From positions 80,460 through 144,459 of the forward strand of contig PKTM01000029.1 of NCBI GenBank assembly GCA_002869145.1: 64,000 nucleotides of DNA. Direction: 5' to 3'. The translations under genes were made by a program, and so were the position numbers. This DNA is from Denitrovibrio sp. (lineage in GTDB: Bacteria; Chrysiogenota; Deferribacteres; Deferribacterales; Geovibrionaceae). This document shows, piece by piece, positions 36,185 through 45,457 of this stretch. The notes beneath the pieces are model-generated. The model searched no databases. It saw nothing but the letters and a program-made list of their open reading frames with translations, and was not told the origin of the DNA. Every line of letters begins with the position of its first letter. Positions within the stretch are counted from its first letter, which is position 1.

Positions 36185-37927
36185 TCAATGGAAATAAACT
36201 GATGAACAGTGTTCTTCTATGAATTTCTCAACGTGTTCTTCGGCAAGTCTCGCTATTTTGATTTCACTGAGTTCGTCTATCAGTTTTTCACAGTCAGCGA
36301 TATTTAAAGCCCTGATTATCATTCTGGCTTTAAGCAGTGCTGCAGGGCTCATACTGAGATGTCTGTATCCCATACCTAACAGAAACGGGATATATTTAGG
36401 TTCTCCAGCTATCTCACCGCATACTGTACACTTTATCCCAGCATTTTTTGCACTATCAATTATCATTTTCAGTGAGCGAAGCACAGCCGGGTGTGATGGT
36501 CTGTAAAGGTAGGCTACAAATTCGTTGTTTCTATCTATGCCAAGCGTGTACTGGATAAGATCGTTTGTGCCCACACTGAAAAAATCAGCCTCTGTGGCTA
36601 AAAGATCACTTATAATAGCCAGTGACGGCAGCTCCATCATAACCCCTGTTTTTATATCAGGATTAAAGTCAACCCCTTCTGCTCTCAGTTCGTTCTTCGC
36701 TTTTTCCAGAGCTGTTCTGCATTTCATCAGCTCCTCTATACCGGAGATCATCGGAAAAAGAATACGCACATCGCCATGGACAGATGCTCTTAGTATTGCC
36801 CTAAGCTGTTTGTTAAAAAATTCAGGATATTTCAGTGAGTATCTTATTGCGCGAAGCCCCATAGCTGGGTTCTGTTCCTCAGGGTGGGATATATATTTTG
36901 AAAGCTTATCCGCCCCCAGGTCAAAAGTACGCACCACTAGCTGTTTGCTGCCAGTCTCTTCTGCGGCCTCTTTTAAAATTTTGTACTGAAGGTCTTCACT
37001 AACGTCACCATGTTCCATATATATATATTCGGTTCTGTACAGTCCAACTCCGTCATGGTTGGACTTTTTGGAAAGATAAAATTCGTCATTCAGCTCTATG
37101 TTGCTGTATGTAAAGACTCTCTCGCCGTCCTTTGTTACAGAATCCTCATGCTGAAGCTTATTCAATTCGCTTATATAGTTACTATATCTAGTGTCTTTAT
37201 CTTTGTAAATTTCCAGAGTTTCTTCATCAGGGTTTATTATAACTACCCCTTCAAAGCCGTCTATTATTATAAGATCACCATCATCTGCCAAGGACGATAT
37301 GTCACCAAGGCCAACAACAGCAGGGATTCCTAATGAGCGGGCCAGAATTGAGGTGTGAGCTGTTTTGCTGCCCAGATCAGTAGCAAACCCTTTTATCTTA
37401 TTCTTACTCATCTGAGCTGTATCTGATGGTGTCAAATCGTGAGCGATGATAATGTCTGCATTCTCAGAATTCATGACGGTATCCATAGAATTATCATTCA
37501 TAAACCTGAGCACCTTCTGTACGATGTTGTTTATGTCCGACTTTCTTTCTCGAAGATATTCGTTTGGTGATTTGTCAAACTGAGCCATAAGTTTAGCGCC
37601 CGCCATACTCATGGCATATTCTGCGTTCACAAGGCTTTCTGAGATGTTTTTTTCAGTTTCACCTATGAGCATATTGTCACGCAGAAGCATAAGGTATACG
37701 TCGAAAATAAAAGAATGTTCCTCTGCGAGTGAATCTTCACTCATGGATTTTGAGTTTTCGATAAATTCAGCTGTACGTTTTATGCCTAACTTCAGTTTTT
37801 CCAGCTCAGCAGGCACACCATTGGCGGGTATATTATATCTGCGCACATTTATCTTCTGTCTGTCCAGAATATAACAGTGACCTATAGATATACCGTCGCT
37901 GGATGCGATACCTTTTAGTTTTCTCAA
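36185..37927 (-). CDS. ptsI: phosphotransferase system enzyme I
   Basis: Enzyme I transfers phosphate from phosphoenolpyruvate to HPr. The 580-residue protein is full length: N-terminal HPr-binding helical part, phosphohistidine domain with GSKTAHTSILARSLGIPAV near 188 holding the active His, and a TIM-barrel PEP-binding domain with GLYRTEYIYM, FPMISGIEEL, FFSVGTNDLIQYTLGIDRNN and a catalytic Cys in GIKCTVCGEIAG. Its start overlaps the HPr stop, so it is the last gene of the PTS run. Confidence 0.97.
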   Translation of the reverse strand: MRKLKGIASSDGISIGHCYILDRQKINVRRYNIPANGVPAELEKLKLGIKRTAEFIENSKSMSEDSLAEEHSFIFDVYLMLLRDNMLIGETEKNISESLVNAEYAMSMAGAKLMAQFDKSPNEYLRERKSDINNIVQKVLRFMNDNSMDTVMNSENADIIIAHDLTPSDTAQMSKNKIKGFATDLGSKTAHTSILARSLGIPAVVGLGDISSLADDGDLIIIDGFEGVVIINPDEETLEIYKDKDTRYSNYISELNKLQHEDSVTKDGERVFTYSNIELNDEFYLSKKSNHDGVGLYRTEYIYMEHGDVSEDLQYKILKEAAEETGSKQLVVRTFDLGADKLSKYISHPEEQNPAMGLRAIRYSLKYPEFFNKQLRAILRASVHGDVRILFPMISGIEELMKCRTALEKAKNELRAEGVDFNPDIKTGVMMELPSLAIISDLLATEADFFSVGTNDLIQYTLGIDRNNEFVAYLYRPSHPAVLRSLKMIIDSAKNAGIKCTVCGEIAGEPKYIPFLLGMGYRHLSMSPAALLKARMIIRALNIADCEKLIDELSEIKIARLAEEHVEKFIEEHCSSVYFH

Positions 37928-38196
37928 CGTCCCTCACCGAATTTGTTACATATTAGTTCTTTCAAAGCGGCAAAAGCCTCTTTTTCATCTTCACCCTCAA
38001 TGTTCAGGGTGATTGATGAGCCTTTCTGAGCAGCAAGCATCATAAGTCCCATTATACTTTTTCCGTTAACCTCTATACCATCCTTGGCGACCTTAATCTC
38101 CGAATGGAATTTTTCTGAGGTTTTGACAAAAGCACCAGCGGCTCTGGCATGCATCCCAAGTTCATTAACAATTTCAATATCTTCTTTTATACCCAC
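37924..38196 (-). CDS. ptsH: phosphocarrier protein HPr
   Basis: HPr carries phosphate from EI to EIIA. The 90-residue protein has the active His in NELGMHARAAGAFV near residue 16 and the regulatory Ser in NGKSIMGLMMLAA near 46, the target of HPr kinase, whose gene is in the same cluster. The start is GTG at 38196 with AGGAG 6 nt upstream. Confidence 0.96.
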   Translation of the reverse strand: MGIKEDIEIVNELGMHARAAGAFVKTSEKFHSEIKVAKDGIEVNGKSIMGLMMLAAQKGSSITLNIEGEDEKEAFAALKELICNKFGEGR

Positions 38197-38197
38197 A

Positions 38198-38896
38198 CTA
38201 TACTCCTGTAAAATATAGGAAAAAGCCCGTAATAATAAGTATTAGAATCAATCCGAAAACTATATCAAGCTTTCTGGCTATGGCAAGACCAGCAAGCAGG
38301 TAGACAGTGGAAACCCCAAGCACCAGAGGGTTGAAATCAGAGCTCTCTTTGACTATAAACGACAAAAAGAACCCTAGCATAAAGGTAGAAAGGGTATCAG
38401 TGTATTTCGGCCACCGGTTAAAATTTATCCTGTTGAAAAATATAATCACATCTCTTCCAAGTTCATAACCTATGGCAAATCCGCCAAAACGGAAAAAAAG
38501 ATGAAATGCGTTATACAGTACCAGATAGGTCAAAAGCCCAAGAAAAGGGTCGTTATATCCTATCAGTGCAGACATTATAAAGCATAGAGGGCGGAGTGAA
38601 TGCCAGAAAAAGCTGTCTCCGAGAGCACCGAAAGCGGATGAATATACTTTTTTATAAAAATCAGGCTCACCGCCTATCTTCTTCTCTTTTACCCACATAC
38701 CTAAGATAAAATTAGCCAGAAATGGGTGAGTGTGAAAGTATTCGGTCTCTTTTACCTTCGTATCCTCATCCAGCTCAACACCTTTTAACTTAGCAGCTTC
38801 TTCCACCATATATGCAAAGCCAGTCCCCTGCATGTTTTCATGGTTCAGATTTGCCTGATAAAAAAGAGACTTAAGAGCAAGTATCATGTTTTTCAT
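38198..38896 (-). CDS. mannose-family PTS, EIID component
   Basis: This is one of the two membrane components of the mannose-type sugar channel. The ATG at 38896 overlaps the EIIC stop (ATGA), giving 232 residues. Family features are present: QANLNHENMQGTGFAYMVEEA at the N-terminus (as separate elements NHENMQG and GFAYMVEE), FHTHPFLANFILGMW and ALGDSFFWHSLRP. C-terminal hydrophobic segments follow. The sugar cannot be read from sequence. Confidence 0.92.
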   Translation of the reverse strand: MKNMILALKSLFYQANLNHENMQGTGFAYMVEEAAKLKGVELDEDTKVKETEYFHTHPFLANFILGMWVKEKKIGGEPDFYKKVYSSAFGALGDSFFWHSLRPLCFIMSALIGYNDPFLGLLTYLVLYNAFHLFFRFGGFAIGYELGRDVIIFFNRINFNRWPKYTDTLSTFMLGFFLSFIVKESSDFNPLVLGVSTVYLLAGLAIARKLDIVFGLILILIITGFFLYFTGV

Positions 38897-39543
38897 AGTA
38901 TCACCCACCCGACAAGAAGCCCTAAACCGAAAACGATGTACTTAAGAGACGAGTGAACAGTAAGAAAACGAAGAATATACCCTGAAAGAAAAGTAAAAAC
39001 CATAAGCACAAAAATGAGAAGATTGAAATTGCTCTCAAGATGACCATGTATAAATGTATAAAGAGAATAAAGAATTAACGTTCCAGCAGAATATACTACC
39101 ACACCCCTTATAAAAGAAATAAGCAAACCTAAGGCAAGAAGCTGCCCAGGCCTTACTTTACCTTTGGCCTGTTGACGCTGAAGCAGCTGTTTGTTCAGAG
39201 TTCTTGTGAAAAGAGTTGTAAAGGTCACAGGAAAAATAAGAACTATCGTCAGTAGAAAACCTAGTATAAAATCGTCTGAGTGGCTTATGGGGAGGATAAT
39301 AAAAAGCATACAGGCTGCGAAAGCTCCAAAAGAATCTTCCTTTGGCACTCTGGTTCCAAAAGGCACGTCTATAAGCCCCAAAGCCTCAAAAACCAAGCCT
39401 ATATAAAAACATTCGTAATGGTTGCCAAAAATAATACTGAGAACAAAACCTATGACTATGGGTCTTGAAAGCATGAAATTGAACGCAGCAAACCTGTCTA
39501 CAGATATTAGACCGGCATAGATTGCTGCAAGAACAAAATTCAC
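38893..39543 (-). CDS. mannose-family PTS, EIIC component
   Basis: This polytopic membrane protein (216 residues, GTG start at 39543 overlapping the EIIB stop) resembles EIIC of the mannose/fructose/sorbose group, although it is shorter than the usual 250-270 residues. It has the conserved QxxxLxxxFEA-like GLVFEALGLIDVPFGTRVP element near 50 and about six membrane segments. Reduced length may mean a degenerate or regulatory permease rather than a full transporter. Confidence 0.85.
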   Translation of the reverse strand: MNFVLAAIYAGLISVDRFAAFNFMLSRPIVIGFVLSIIFGNHYECFYIGLVFEALGLIDVPFGTRVPKEDSFGAFAACMLFIILPISHSDDFILGFLLTIVLIFPVTFTTLFTRTLNKQLLQRQQAKGKVRPGQLLALGLLISFIRGVVVYSAGTLILYSLYTFIHGHLESNFNLLIFVLMVFTFLSGYILRFLTVHSSLKYIVFGLGLLVGWVIL

Positions 39544-40031
39544 AGATTACCCTCCAGAAGGTCAGTAAAGTTTCTTATTTCTACGCTGGTCTCCCAAGGC
39601 ACTTTATGAATAAAAACTTCATAATCATCTCTTATCCTACAGACTTTGTATATCTCTTCAGGATTAAGAAAAACTGTGTTGGAAACTTCTATTTTATGCT
39701 CACGGCTTGCCACACAGCCTATGTTTATATAAATCTGGTCGTTAAGAAGACTCCGAATCTCGTAAAGGTCGTCCACAGTCTCTACAAGCACTAGGACATA
39801 CTCTCTGGACTGTTTCCGTTTTCCAAAGCTCTCAATGAACTCATCAATAGTGCATATAGTCAGCTCTGTACCTGGAGGCAGAGAGCTTGAATATATCATT
39901 TTTTGAAGAGGATCACCGGAAACTTTATTGTTGACCAGATAGACGTGGTTAATTTTGAAATATTTAACCCAGCCTTCTATCACCTGTCCGTGTATCAGTC
40001 TATCATCTACTCGAAAAATGACTTTTTTCAT
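39540..40031 (-). CDS. mannose-family PTS, EIIB component
   Basis: This cytoplasmic phosphotransfer domain has 163 residues. The active His is in RVDDRLIHGQVIEGW near residue 14, the family signature. The downstream part has GCVASREHKIEVSNTVFL. Its ATG overlaps the EIIA TGA, so its translation is probably coupled to EIIA; an EIIA nonsense codon would be expected to reduce it. Confidence 0.94.
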   Translation of the reverse strand: MKKVIFRVDDRLIHGQVIEGWVKYFKINHVYLVNNKVSGDPLQKMIYSSSLPPGTELTICTIDEFIESFGKRKQSREYVLVLVETVDDLYEIRSLLNDQIYINIGCVASREHKIEVSNTVFLNPEEIYKVCRIRDDYEVFIHKVPWETSVEIRNFTDLLEGNL

Positions 40032-40432
40032 GCCTTACCTTTTAAAAGCTGCCCAGCTACAATTATACTGGTTTTTCCTGATTCTGCACAATCTTCACAA
40101 ATAGCAGATATGGATTTGTTCTCTTTTCTAACACTTATTGCTTTTATAAGCATAGGGAGGTTAACCCCAGAGACCACCTCAACGTTTTTTTAACCGAGAT
40201 AAGCCATTGATATGTTTGAAGGACTCCCTCCGAACATATCTGTGAAAACAATTGCCCCCGAGTTCGCATATTTTTCGATGGCAGACTCAATATCGTCGGC
40301 TATTGCTGCTAGAGATGAACCTTCCTGCATAGATATCGTCTCTATGCTGTCCTGTTTACCTACTATCATCTCTGCAGTTTTAATAAGCTCCGATCCGAAT
40401 GAGCCGTGTGTAACCAATATAATTCCGATCAT
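40028..40432 (-). pseudogene. mannose-family PTS, EIIA component, interrupted by an in-frame TAA
   Basis: EIIA takes phosphate from HPr and passes it to EIIB. The active His is in GIILVTHGSFGSEL near residue 9, and FTDMFGGSPSN is conserved. Codon 81 (40190-40192) is TAA. The same frame continues as KNVEVVSGVNLPMLIKAI, the strongly conserved family motif, to a TGA at 40028 that overlaps the EIIB start. GAA to TAA is the simplest change. The truncated protein would lose the strand and helices after the motif FGGSPSN and should not fold normally. Confidence 0.88.
40190..40192 (-). other. in-frame TAA inside the EIIA gene
   Basis: The minus-strand codons are TAT CTC GGT TAA AAA AAC GTT. The EIIA motif VSGVNLPML follows in unchanged frame and the gene still ends in an ATGA overlap with EIIB. 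Confidence 0.88.
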
Positions 40433-40436
40433 CTGA

Positions 40437-41294
40437 TCACCTATCTATATCCCTATGTCTTATATTTACCTTATGGGTCGTCTTCTTTTCAAGATAACCC
40501 GCTATAAATTCTACGTTAGCTACAGATCTGTGTCTGCCGCCGGTACAGCCAATTGAAATCGTAAGAAACTTCTTCCCTTCCCGTATGTAGTTAGGGATGA
40601 GAAATCCCAACAGCTCCTTAAGTTTTTTTAGAAATTTTTTGGCAGCTATGTCAGCAAATACATAGTCTCTGACTTTATCATCTTTGCCAGTAAAATCTCT
40701 GAGCTCTTCAACAAAAAATGGATTTTTAAGAAAACGCACATCAAAAACAAGATCCGAATCCTGAGGCAAACCATATTTAAAACCGAAGGACTGAACAGTT
40801 ATAACCATGTCTGAGTCTGTCCCTTCAGAAAATGCTTCTTCTATTCTAGATTTAAGCTGGTGGACATTCAGCAGAGAAGTGTCTATCGACAAATCAGACT
40901 GCTCTCTTACAGGCCACATTATTTCAGCCTCTTTAGCTATTGCCTCCACAAGATTTTCACCCATAGGGTGTTTGCGTCTTGTCTCTTTATATCTTTTAAG
41001 TATAACTTCTTCTGAGGCATGAATGAAAACAATTTTCGCCTCGTATTTCTCTTTCAATACAGTTATATGCTTTAGAACCTTGTCTATATCTTTGCTTCTG
41101 GAATCTATTACCAATGCGACCTTATGCAGATCGTTTTCAAAAATATGCATAAGATCAACGAGTTTATCAAAAAGCATTAGAGGAAGATTATCTATTGTAA
41201 AATATCCAATATCCTCCAGAGTCGACGCTGCGTTCGATTTGCCTGCGCCGGAAAGGCCTGTCAGAACTATTAGTGATTTTTTAAAACCTTTCAT
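40437..41294 (-). CDS. rapZ: RNase adapter / nucleotide-binding protein RapZ
   Basis: RapZ-family P-loop proteins bind nucleotides and, in enterics, guide RNase E to a small RNA that controls amino-sugar synthesis. The 285-residue protein has Walker A GLSGAGKSNA near 13, DNLPLMLF, and the C-terminal domain with FKYGLPQDSDLVFDVRFLKN and GCTGGRHRSVANVE. It lies between hprK and the EIIA gene, as in many proteobacteria-like clusters. The RNA role here is inference. Confidence 0.95.
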   Translation of the reverse strand: MKGFKKSLIVLTGLSGAGKSNAASTLEDIGYFTIDNLPLMLFDKLVDLMHIFENDLHKVALVIDSRSKDIDKVLKHITVLKEKYEAKIVFIHASEEVILKRYKETRRKHPMGENLVEAIAKEAEIMWPVREQSDLSIDTSLLNVHQLKSRIEEAFSEGTDSDMVITVQSFGFKYGLPQDSDLVFDVRFLKNPFFVEELRDFTGKDDKVRDYVFADIAAKKFLKKLKELLGFLIPNYIREGKKFLTISIGCTGGRHRSVANVEFIAGYLEKKTTHKVNIRHRDIDR

Positions 41295-42283
41295 TACTCT
41301 ACACTTTTCCTTCTTATCATTCCTGGTGTTTTTTCACTTTTTTCCGCTGCTTTTCCTGGGTTTATCTGCTCCAGAAGGCTTTCAGAAAAAGACTTAGCTG
41401 AATCGTATCCCATAATCTTCAGAAGATGGTTTCTGGCAGCAATTTCTACAATAACAGCCATGTTGCGGCCTGCACTGATAGGCAGAAAAATCTTAGGTAT
41501 TTTTTCTTTCAGTATCTCTTCATGTAAATTATCCAGTCCGAGTCTGTCATAGCTTCCGTCAGCTTCCCAGTCAACAAACTCAACAACCAGTTCCAGCTTT
41601 TTTCTCTGTCTTATATAAGTAACACCAAACATGTCTTTTATGTTAAGTATTCCAAGCCCGCGAACTTCCATATGGTACTTAAGAATATCAGAGCTTCTAC
41701 CTTCTAAATATTCCTGAATTTTTCTGAAATGTACAGCATCATCAGCAACAAGCCTGTGCCCTCTTTTAATAAGCTCTATGGCACATTCACTCTTCCCTAT
41801 TCCGCTTCGGCCGGTAATAAGCAGCCCAACACCGAAAATGTCCATAAAAACGCCATGACAAGTAGTTTCAGGAGCAAGACGCTCTTCCAGAAAAGACATT
41901 ATAGCAGATATAGCCTCAGAGCTAGGTAAATAAGTTTTAAAAATAGGAATATTGGAATCTTTGACAGCCTCAAGCAGCTCTTTAGGAAGGTGAAGGTTTT
42001 TTGTTATCAGAAAACAGCAGATATTCTTTTCGCAAAGTTTTTCGATAGATTTCAATCTTTCTACAGGCGTAAGAGTCCAAAGGTAAGACATTTCTGTATT
42101 TCCCAGAACCTGAACCCTGCCTGCGTGAATATGGTCTGCAAAACCAGAAAGCGCTAGTCCGGGTTTCTGTATTCTGTAATTAAGTATGTACCTGTCTTTA
42201 AGATGTTGTTTGCCGTATATAAGCTTCAAATGCAAATGTTCAGCATCTGCACTCAGAAGATCGGCTACAGGCACCTTGTCCAT
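41294..42283 (-). CDS. hprK: HPr kinase/phosphorylase
   Basis: It phosphorylates and dephosphorylates Ser46 of HPr, signalling metabolic state. The 329-residue protein has an N-terminal domain, Walker A GRSGIGKSECAIELIKRGH near 155, and the family signature MEVRGLGILNIKDMFG near 205. Its start overlaps the ptsN stop, and its stop overlaps rapZ as TAATG. The HPr gene in this window keeps the target Ser, so the pair is likely functional. Confidence 0.96.
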   Translation of the reverse strand: MDKVPVADLLSADAEHLHLKLIYGKQHLKDRYILNYRIQKPGLALSGFADHIHAGRVQVLGNTEMSYLWTLTPVERLKSIEKLCEKNICCFLITKNLHLPKELLEAVKDSNIPIFKTYLPSSEAISAIMSFLEERLAPETTCHGVFMDIFGVGLLITGRSGIGKSECAIELIKRGHRLVADDAVHFRKIQEYLEGRSSDILKYHMEVRGLGILNIKDMFGVTYIRQRKKLELVVEFVDWEADGSYDRLGLDNLHEEILKEKIPKIFLPISAGRNMAVIVEIAARNHLLKIMGYDSAKSFSESLLEQINPGKAAEKSEKTPGMIRRKSVE

Positions 42284-42744
42284 TAGAGTCGGGCTTCCTC
42301 CTCTTTCAGGATTCTGCTTATCTCTGCCGCAGAGACACCATCCTGCAGAACTTTCTTTTTAAAATCTGTTATCTTGACCAGTCTGCTTATTCTGGCAAGG
42401 GTTTTCAGATGCAAATTCATCTGTTTTTCCGGTGCTAAAAGCAGAAAGAAAAGCCGCACTGGATCCCCATCAGAAGATCCGAACTCTACCCCTTTGTCAC
42501 TGATACCTATCAGTATGCTTAGGTCTTCAAGATCTTTCATCTTTGCATGGGGGATAGCAACCTGCTCGCCCACACCAGTGCTGCCGAGAGCCTCTCTCTC
42601 TATTAAAGCAGAGAGAGCGGCATCGGAGTTATTTATTTTACCATTTTTAACTAAATTTTCTGTAAGCTCTTTCAGCACACCCTCTTTATCTAATGAGGAT
42701 ATACTTACTATACAATTTTCGTCAATATATTCGCCGAGTTCCAT
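42283..42744 (-). CDS. ptsN: nitrogen-type EIIA (PtsN)
   Basis: This is a regulatory EIIA of the fructose/nitrogen family, usually not coupled to transport. In 153 residues the active His is in GVGEQVAIPHAKM near 65. It lies downstream of hpf and rpoN, the common rpoN-hpf-ptsN block. Since the mannose EIIA of this cluster carries a stop, PtsN may be the only intact HPr acceptor here. Confidence 0.94.
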   Translation of the reverse strand: MELGEYIDENCIVSISSLDKEGVLKELTENLVKNGKINNSDAALSALIEREALGSTGVGEQVAIPHAKMKDLEDLSILIGISDKGVEFGSSDGDPVRLFFLLLAPEKQMNLHLKTLARISRLVKITDFKKKVLQDGVSAAEISRILKEEEARL

Positions 42745-42759
42745 ATTTATAATGCCTCT

Positions 42760-43293
42760 TTATGACTCAATGAGTCCTATGTTTCCGTCATCACGCTGGT
42801 ATACAACAGCCACTTCATTTGTCTCGGAGTTTCTGAACACAAAGAATGTTTTGTTAAGAAGATCCATCTGCATAACAGCTTCTTCGGTGTCCATAGGCTT
42901 CACTGGGATGTCTTTTGTAATGATAACTCTTGTTTCGCTGTCTTCTACACTCTGGGAATCTAGAATGTTGAGTTTTAGAGGCAAATCGTAGTCTTTGTCC
43001 TGAATTTTTTTGTTTTTAAGCTTCTCTTTATATTTTATGAGCTGCTTTTCTATCTTATCAACTGCAAGGTCGATTGATGCATAAAGGTCTTCGGATTTCT
43101 CCAGCCCTTTCATGAAAACGCCCTTTGCTGAGAGTAAAACCTCGACCATGTGGACATTTTTCTGCACTTCTAAAAGGACGCTCGCCTCTGTTATATGATC
43201 AGAGTATTTTTCAAGCTTAGAAACCTTCTTTTCTGCGTATTGTCTGATGGCATCTGTTAACTGAATGTTTCTGGCAGTAATTTGTATGTTCAT
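42760..43293 (-). CDS. hpf: ribosome hibernation promoting factor, long form
   Basis: It dimerises or silences 70S ribosomes in stationary phase. The 177-residue protein has the N-terminal S30AE domain (about 1-100) and the C-terminal dimerisation tail that marks the long form (MDTEEAVMQMDLLNKTFFVFRN region, then VVYQRDDGNIGLIE). It is two bases downstream of rpoN. Confidence 0.95.
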   Translation of the reverse strand: MNIQITARNIQLTDAIRQYAEKKVSKLEKYSDHITEASVLLEVQKNVHMVEVLLSAKGVFMKGLEKSEDLYASIDLAVDKIEKQLIKYKEKLKNKKIQDKDYDLPLKLNILDSQSVEDSETRVIITKDIPVKPMDTEEAVMQMDLLNKTFFVFRNSETNEVAVVYQRDDGNIGLIES

Positions 43294-43295
43294 GC

Positions 43296-44738
43296 CTACC
43301 TCCTGCTTCTTTTACGTTGAGATTTAGTAGAGATGTTGAGTTCATCTCTGTACTTTGCAACGGTTCTCCGGGCTATCTTTATACCCTGACCGTTCAAAAG
43401 TTCAACAATTTTCTGATCACTGTATGGTTTTTCGGGATTTTCTGCATCCACAATGGACTTTATCATGCTTTTAACTTTCTGAGTGGACATGTCACCATCA
43501 TCTGTATCCAGTCCTTTAACAAAAAAAGATTTAAGCTCGAAAAGCCCCTGCTCAGTCATAGCATATTTTCCTGCGGTTACCCTGCTGACAGTCGATTCGT
43601 GCAGTCCGGTCTCTTCTGCTATGTCTTTCAGTTTAAGTGGTTTCAGATAGTTCACCCCCCCTTTAAGGAAATCAGATTGAACTTCTGTAAGTACCTTTAC
43701 TACTTTATATATTGCTTTCTGGCGTTTGTTAAGACTTTTAATCAGCCAAATAGCATTTTTAACTTTTTCTTCTATATATTCTTTAGTTATATCGTCCAGC
43801 TCCTTATTTCTCAGCAAGCTCATATAATAACTGTTCATTCTGAGAGTCTGCATGCCGTCCTCATTAAGAATAATATCATACCCTTCGTCTTTTTTTACAA
43901 TGTAAACATCGGGTGTTACGGAATGATTTGAGTCTTTAAGGTAAGAAAGTCCCGGTTTAGGGTCGGTTTTGCGGATGAGAAGCATCATATAGTCAAAAGT
44001 GTCGTCCTCTATACAGAGGCTGCTCTTTATCTCGTCGTACTTGAATGCTATTAGTTCTTTTTCATGGTTTTCAAGCAATTCTGCTATGAAGTCTATATAA
44101 ACCTGATCCACTTCAAAAGCTGAAAGCTGAATTGAGATGCACTCTCTGAGTGTTCTAGCACCTATCACTGCCGGATCAAATGACTGAACAAGCATGAGTG
44201 CTTCTTCAACCCTCTCTTCATTTACACCTGTTTCCTGGGTGACCTCAGAAAAAGGCATATCAAAATAACCTTCATCATTCAAACTGCCGATAATGTATTC
44301 TCCGGCTTTGTATATGTCCGGCTCACAGCCGATAGTTTTGAGCTGATACATCAGATGGGAAAAAAGATTATCAGTTCCGCTAACAAATTTTTCAAGATCA
44401 TACCCTTCGTCATCCGATGGGTTGTATGCTATCTCTCCTGAGTCCCTATACAGCTCTTCCCAGTCGATCTTTTCCAGGTCTTCACTGAGAACATCGTCTT
44501 TAGCATCTTTCTCTTCTGCTTTTTCGGTAAGCTCTTTCTCTTCTTTCTCTTTGTCCTCATCTGGTTCCTGTTCTGTCTCTTCCAGCACAGGGTTTTCCGC
44601 CAGAAAAGTGTTAAGCTCCTGCAAGAGCTCTGTGAGTGGCATTTGCAGGATAGACAAAGACTGCTTCATCTGAGGAGTGATGTGCAGTTTCTGTGACAAT
44701 TTCCCGCTGATTTCAAGGTTAAGTCTGCCGCCTTTCAC
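43296..44738 (-). CDS. rpoN: RNA polymerase sigma-54 factor
   Basis: Sigma-54 directs transcription from -24/-12 promoters with activator ATPases. The 480-residue protein has region I (LHITPQMKQSLSILQMPL), an acidic region II (about 45-75), the core-binding region, the helix-turn-helix ETGLHESTVSRVTAGK near 382 and the RpoN box ARRTVAKYRDEL near 463. The GTG start overlaps the lptB stop. No -24/-12 promoter was recognised in this window. Confidence 0.97.
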   Translation of the reverse strand: MKGGRLNLEISGKLSQKLHITPQMKQSLSILQMPLTELLQELNTFLAENPVLEETEQEPDEDKEKEEKELTEKAEEKDAKDDVLSEDLEKIDWEELYRDSGEIAYNPSDDEGYDLEKFVSGTDNLFSHLMYQLKTIGCEPDIYKAGEYIIGSLNDEGYFDMPFSEVTQETGVNEERVEEALMLVQSFDPAVIGARTLRECISIQLSAFEVDQVYIDFIAELLENHEKELIAFKYDEIKSSLCIEDDTFDYMMLLIRKTDPKPGLSYLKDSNHSVTPDVYIVKKDEGYDIILNEDGMQTLRMNSYYMSLLRNKELDDITKEYIEEKVKNAIWLIKSLNKRQKAIYKVVKVLTEVQSDFLKGGVNYLKPLKLKDIAEETGLHESTVSRVTAGKYAMTEQGLFELKSFFVKGLDTDDGDMSTQKVKSMIKSIVDAENPEKPYSDQKIVELLNGQGIKIARRTVAKYRDELNISTKSQRKRSRR

Positions 44739-45454
44739 AGTGCAAAGTCCTTACCCAGATACCTCTCTTTTACTCGCTGGTCGGCAACTATATCTGAAGG
44801 GTTCCCTTCAGTCAGAACGCTGCCGTCAGCAATGATATAGGCTCTGTCGGTTATTTTAAGTGTTTCCCGTACATTATGATCAGTTATCAAAACGCCGATC
44901 CCCATCTCTTTAAGAGAAAAGATCATATTCTGTATGTCATTAACAGATATGGGGTCTATACCAGAGAATGGTTCATCAAGAAGAATAACTTCCGGTTCTG
45001 TGGACATACACCGGGCTATCTCAACCCTGCGCCTTTCTCCACCGGAAAGTGAATACCCTAAGGAGCTTACAACTTTCTGAAGCCCAAAACCCTCTATAAG
45101 CCTTTCCGTGCGCTCTTGTATGAGGCTTTTGTCGGTGTATTTAATCTCCAGTGCGGAATATATATTGTCATAAACGGACATTTTTCTAAAAACAGATGGT
45201 TCCTGAGGCAGATAACATATACCTCCAAGGCTCCTTTTGTGCATAGAGCTTGAAGTTATGTTCTCTCCATTAAGAAAAACTGATCCACCGTCAGGTCTCA
45301 CAAGCCCTACAACCATATAAAATGTAGTTGTTTTACCAGCCCCGTTAGGACCAAGCAGTCCAACAATTTCGCCTTTTTCAACCCCAATACTGACATTTTG
45401 AACAACTCTTCTTTTTTTATAAATTTTGACCAGATTTTCCGCTTTTAGTGCCAA
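44735..45454 (-). CDS. lptB: LPS export ABC transporter ATP-binding protein LptB
   Basis: It powers lipopolysaccharide extraction from the inner membrane together with LptF and LptG, which are not in this window. In 239 residues Walker A is GPNGAGKTT near 36, the signature LSGGERRRVEIAR lies near 135 and Walker B is VILLDEPFSGIDP near 158. It follows lptA by three bases. Confidence 0.97.
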   Translation of the reverse strand: MALKAENLVKIYKKRRVVQNVSIGVEKGEIVGLLGPNGAGKTTTFYMVVGLVRPDGGSVFLNGENITSSSMHKRSLGGICYLPQEPSVFRKMSVYDNIYSALEIKYTDKSLIQERTERLIEGFGLQKVVSSLGYSLSGGERRRVEIARCMSTEPEVILLDEPFSGIDPISVNDIQNMIFSLKEMGIGVLITDHNVRETLKITDRAYIIADGSVLTEGNPSDIVADQRVKERYLGKDFAL

Positions 45455-45457
45455 TTC

